Below are positions 61,248 to 64,000 of a stretch of 64,000 nt of DNA, piece by piece. The translations under genes and the position numbers were made by a program. Numbering within the stretch: the first letter of the stretch is position 1; the number at the start of each line of letters is the position of its first letter. Location: NCBI RefSeq assembly GCF_014699135.1, contig NZ_JACOFT010000002.1, positions 372,001 to 436,000 on the forward strand. The letters run 5' to 3'. Under the pieces are notes generated by a model. It was given only the letters and a program-made list of their open reading frames with translations, had not been told where the DNA came from and made no database searches. Source of the stretch: Cognatundibacterium aquatile. GTDB lineage: Bacteria > Pseudomonadota > Gammaproteobacteria > Burkholderiales > Burkholderiaceae_D.

Positions 61248-62999
61248 ATGTCACTACTATCAGTTATTCAGAGGCTGAGCATTGCCCGACAGCTACGCAT
61301 CATTATTGTCAGTGCGGTGTTAGGCATTATTGTCTTAACAGGACTGTTTCTTTTTTCCGAAAAAGCCATGCTTCTGCATGAGCGTGAAAGCAATGTCAGG
61401 CAAACGGTAGAAACCGTTGAAAAACTCGTCGCGCATTACTACGATCTGTCCAGCAAAAACAAAATGTCGGAAGCCGATGCCAAACAAGCAGCGAAAGATG
61501 CTGTACGGGCATTGCGGTATGGGGCGGATGAGTATTTCTGGATCAATGACATGAATACTCACATGGTCATGCATCCGATCAAACCAGCGCTTGACGGTGC
61601 AGATTTATCGGAAAATAAAGATCCGACCGGAAAACATCTGTTTGCAGAGATGGTACAAACGGTAAAAGACCATGGAGAAGGATTTGTTTTCTATATGTGG
61701 CCGAAACCCGGCAGCGAGGCACCGGTAGAAAAAGTCTCGTTTGTCAAAGGTTTTAAGCCCTGGGGCTGGGTCATAGGCTCGGGTGTTTATATCGATTCCG
61801 TTAATGCCACATTTTATGAAAGACTGCTTTCGTCCTCGGTCGGAGCTGCAATACTCACTGGCATCTTATTACTTATTTCATTACTGATCGCAAAAGGATT
61901 GTTGTCGCAACTCGGTGGTGAACCAGCTTATGCCGCAGAAATCACCCGACAAATTGCAGAAGGTGATCTGACGGCAGATATACAACTGAAAGCCAACGAC
62001 CAGTCCAGCCTGCTGTACTCGATACAGGCGATGCGTGACAGTATCGCAAAAATTATCGGTGATGTACGTACCGGGACAGAAGCGATTTCCAGCGCGTCTA
62101 CCGAGATCGCCTCAGGAAATATGGATTTATCATCCCGAACCGAATCACAAGCCAGCTCGCTCGAAGAAACTGCGTCATCAATGGAGGAACTGACCAGCAC
62201 CGTCCAGCACAATGCCGATAACGCACGGCAGGCAAATCAACTCGTTCTGAGTGCGTCAGATGTGGCGAAGAAAGGCGGTGTTGTTGTCGCAGAAGTTGTT
62301 TCCACGATGGGCGTCATCAATGCCTCATCACAAAAAATTGTTGACATCATCGGCGTGATTGACAGCATTGCATTCCAGACGAACATTCTGGCGTTAAATG
62401 CTGCCGTCGAGGCAGCACGCGCCGGTGAGCAAGGACGCGGCTTTGCGGTTGTTGCATCGGAAGTTCGTAACCTCGCACAACGCTCCGCAACAGCAGCAAA
62501 AGAAATTAAAGCGCTGATCAATGACTCTGTAGATAGCGTCAATCACGGTAGCCAGCTGGTCGATCAGGCAGGGGAAACGATGAACGATATTCTCGAAAGC
62601 GTACGTAAAGTAACCGATGTTATTGCGGAAATTACTGCAGCGACCACCGAGCAAAGTGCAGGCATATCCCAGGTGAATCTGGCGATCGTTGAAATGGACA
62701 ACGTCACCCAACAAAATGCTGCCTTAGTGGAGCAGGCAGCCGCAGCAGCCGCAGCGATGCAGGAACAGTCGGCGCATTTACTGAGTGCCGTCAGTATCTT
62801 TCAATTAAAAAATGAAACTGCCACGCCAATCAGCAGCAGTACAGCCAGACCGAAACCTAAACTGGTACGCCCCGCCAGCAAGGCAAATCCACCGCGTCAG
62901 ACAGCACGCAACATCGTAAAAACTTCACCGGCAAAGAAAACGCTGACAACGCAGGCACCACCAAAGAAAGGGGATGCCGATCAATGGGAAGAGTTCTGA
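61248..62999 (+). CDS. Methyl-accepting chemotaxis protein with Cache-type sensor and CheR-binding tail
   Basis: The 583-residue receptor has an N-terminal membrane span ([20 protein letters not shown]), a periplasmic single Cache domain (~45-180, with [17 protein letters not shown] and [14 protein letters not shown]), a second span (~190-210), a HAMP domain and a full signalling domain with the conserved tip [20 protein letters not shown]. It ends in WEEF after a flexible basic Pro/Lys linker, resembling the NWETF pentapeptide that tethers CheR/CheB. Cache ligands are small organic acids. ATG 61248 with GGAG upstream. Confidence 0.93.
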   Translation: MSLLSVIQRLSIARQLRIIIVSAVLGIIVLTGLFLFSEKAMLLHERESNVRQTVETVEKLVAHYYDLSSKNKMSEADAKQAAKDAVRALRYGADEYFWINDMNTHMVMHPIKPALDGADLSENKDPTGKHLFAEMVQTVKDHGEGFVFYMWPKPGSEAPVEKVSFVKGFKPWGWVIGSGVYIDSVNATFYERLLSSSVGAAILTGILLLISLLIAKGLLSQLGGEPAYAAEITRQIAEGDLTADIQLKANDQSSLLYSIQAMRDSIAKIIGDVRTGTEAISSASTEIASGNMDLSSRTESQASSLEETASSMEELTSTVQHNADNARQANQLVLSASDVAKKGGVVVAEVVSTMGVINASSQKIVDIIGVIDSIAFQTNILALNAAVEAARAGEQGRGFAVVASEVRNLAQRSATAAKEIKALINDSVDSVNHGSQLVDQAGETMNDILESVRKVTDVIAEITAATTEQSAGISQVNLAIVEMDNVTQQNAALVEQAAAAAAAMQEQSAHLLSAVSIFQLKNETATPISSSTARPKPKLVRPASKANPPRQTARNIVKTSPAKKTLTTQAPPKKGDADQWEEF

Positions 63000-63065
63000 T
63001 GAATGACTGAGGTCAATGGGATTGCTGAGTTTTTTCTGAGCGGAATCCCGGCGAAGGAAAACAAT

Positions 63066-63112
63066 GAAAAAAAAACAGACCGGTCAACATAGGATGTCCG
63101 GTCTGTTTTTTT
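63066..63112. terminator. Bidirectional terminator between two convergent chemoreceptor genes
   Basis: AAAAACAGACCGG (63071-63083) pairs with CCGGTCTGTTTTT (63098-63110) across a 14-base loop, with A- and T-runs on either side. Confidence 0.85.
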
Positions 63113-63142
63113 AAGTCGATTCAGATAAATTCACGGCATCAT

Positions 63143-64000
63143 TCAGCCGGCGAGTAAAGTAAGCTTCCGGTTCTGCGGAGCGCGCCCGCCAGCCATGCTT
63201 GCCTCCTGCTGATACTGCAGTTTGAATACGCTGACGACCCGCTCCAGTTCTTCGGCCTGATCTTGCAGCGATTTGGCCGCGGCCGCAGCCTGCTCCACCA
63301 GCGCAGCATTCTGCTGAGTCACGCCATCCATCGTAATTAAGGCCTCGTTAATTTGCTCAATTCCGATTTCCTGCTCACGACTGGCGGCCGTAATCTCACT
63401 CATAATGTCCGTTACCCGCCGAACACTGCTGACCACCTCTTGCATGGTATTGCCCGCATCGGCGACCAGTCGGTTACCTTGTTCAACATTACCAACCGAA
63501 TCGGTAATCAGAGTTTTAATTTCCTTGGCGGCTGCGGCAGATCGCTGCGCCAGATTGCGCACTTCCGATGCCACAACTGCGAATCCCCTGCCCTGCTCAC
63601 CTGCGCGCGCCGCTTCGACGGCGGCATTCAGCGCAAGGATATTCGTCTGAAAAGCAATACCGTCAATGACACTAATGATATCGACGATCTTCTGCGATGA
63701 CGCATTGATGAAACCCATGGTATCGACCACGCGGGAAACCACTTCCCCGCCCTTGGTTGCGATGGAGGAGGCAGACGCAGCAAGGGTATTCGCCTGACGC
63801 GCATTATCACTGTTTTGTCTGGTTGTAGAGTTGAGTTCCTCCATAGACGAGGACGTTTCCTCTAACGACCCTGCCTGCGCCTCAGTTCGCGCGGAAAGGT
63901 CTAAATTACCGTTGGCAATTTCCGTCGAGGCTGTAGTAATCGTTTCGGTTCCGTGCCTGACCTTCCGCACAATTTCCTGGAGGTTATGGCTCATTTTTTG
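63143..64000 (-). CDS. Methyl-accepting chemotaxis protein, C-terminal part (5' end outside window)
   Basis: The visible ~285 residues are the cytoplasmic signalling domain of a chemoreceptor. The frame continues beyond base 64000, so the sensor and membrane parts are missing; the Met near 63994 is internal. The conserved tip is [20 protein letters not shown], as in the receptor opposite, and methylation helices ([35 protein letters not shown]) flank it. The C-terminus ends LTLLAG without a CheR-binding pentapeptide. It is convergent with the other receptor gene. Confidence 0.9.
   Translation of the reverse strand, partial: QKMSHNLQEIVRKVRHGTETITTASTEIANGNLDLSARTEAQAGSLEETSSSMEELNSTTRQNSDNARQANTLAASASSIATKGGEVVSRVVDTMGFINASSQKIVDIISVIDGIAFQTNILALNAAVEAARAGEQGRGFAVVASEVRNLAQRSAAAAKEIKTLITDSVGNVEQGNRLVADAGNTMQEVVSSVRRVTDIMSEITAASREQEIGIEQINEALITMDGVTQQNAALVEQAAAAAKSLQDQAEELERVVSVFKLQYQQEASMAGGRAPQNRKLTLLAG

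Noticed and set aside
1-64000. CRISPR arrays, rRNA or tRNA genes, complete insertion sequences, prophage genes
   Set aside because: No regularly spaced repeats, no rRNA or tRNA consensus regions, and no transposase or phage structural protein were seen.

Overview
The window looks like chromosomal DNA of a moderate-GC betaproteobacterium of the order Burkholderiales. Gene content and protein style (LPS operon bamA-skp-lpxD-fabZ-lpxA-lpxB, LexA-controlled imuA-imuB-dnaE2, mltG-tmk-holB-pilZ, DUF4936 beside ygfZ) point to Oxalobacteraceae of the Herminiimonas / Minibacterium type. That assignment is inference from protein resemblance; no rRNA gene is present. Coding density is high, and I saw no tRNA, rRNA or CRISPR array.

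Layout. 1-6.1 kb (+): outer-membrane and lipid A operon, then tatD and an ankyrin gene. 6.1-9.9 kb (+): a structured-looking leader followed by an ABC importer of the nitrate/taurine class (fused double permease and an ATPase with an extra C-terminal domain) and a tiny coupled ORF. 9.9-11.3 kb: accessory patch with an orphan HEPN-like gene, the first copy of a 71-bp repeat and a YkvA-type membrane gene. 11.4-12.3 kb: lactate dehydrogenase. 12.5-18.1 kb (-): imuA-imuB-dnaE2 behind a LexA box, with a second LexA box facing a small unknown gene. 18.9-23.6 kb (-): a 1355-residue Pls/PosA-like non-ribosomal peptide synthetase with its own phosphopantetheinyl transferase. 24-28.2 kb (+): CHASE-GAF-GGDEF-EAL protein and a 3-oxoadipyl-CoA thiolase. 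28.2-35 kb: patchy region with a flavin monooxygenase, a Na+/H+ antiporter, and a divergent tyrosine recombinase / coiled-coil DNA-binding pair that resembles the TnpS/TnpT cointegrate-resolution module of Tn4651-type transposons. 35-37.6 kb (+): feoA-feoB-small Cys-rich gene behind a Fur box. 37.7-40 kb: unknown gene and an ABC-F ATPase. 40.3-49.3 kb (-): a fused beta-oxidation enzyme, a branched-chain-type ABC importer and an acyl-CoA ligase, tied together by a shared operator-like motif. 49.7-54.4 kb (-): rlmJ, GNAT, pilZ, holB, tmk, mltG. 54.6-56.9 kb (+): ygfZ, DUF4936, NRDE protein. 56.9-60.9 kb (-): MFS carrier, hom, alaA-type aminotransferase. 61.2-64 kb: two convergent chemotaxis receptors, the second cut by the window end.

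Most interesting points: (i) the Pls-like synthetase plus linked carrier-priming enzyme, a candidate for an undescribed poly(amino acid) or amino-acid-modified product; (ii) an exactly 71-bp dispersed repeat present three times; (iii) a common operator in front of three catabolic/transport units that predicts one regulon; (iv) an orphan TnpS/TnpT-like resolution module with a candidate recombination site; (v) a second SOS box in front of an unknown small protein. Functions are assigned by recognising motifs by eye; no database search was run.
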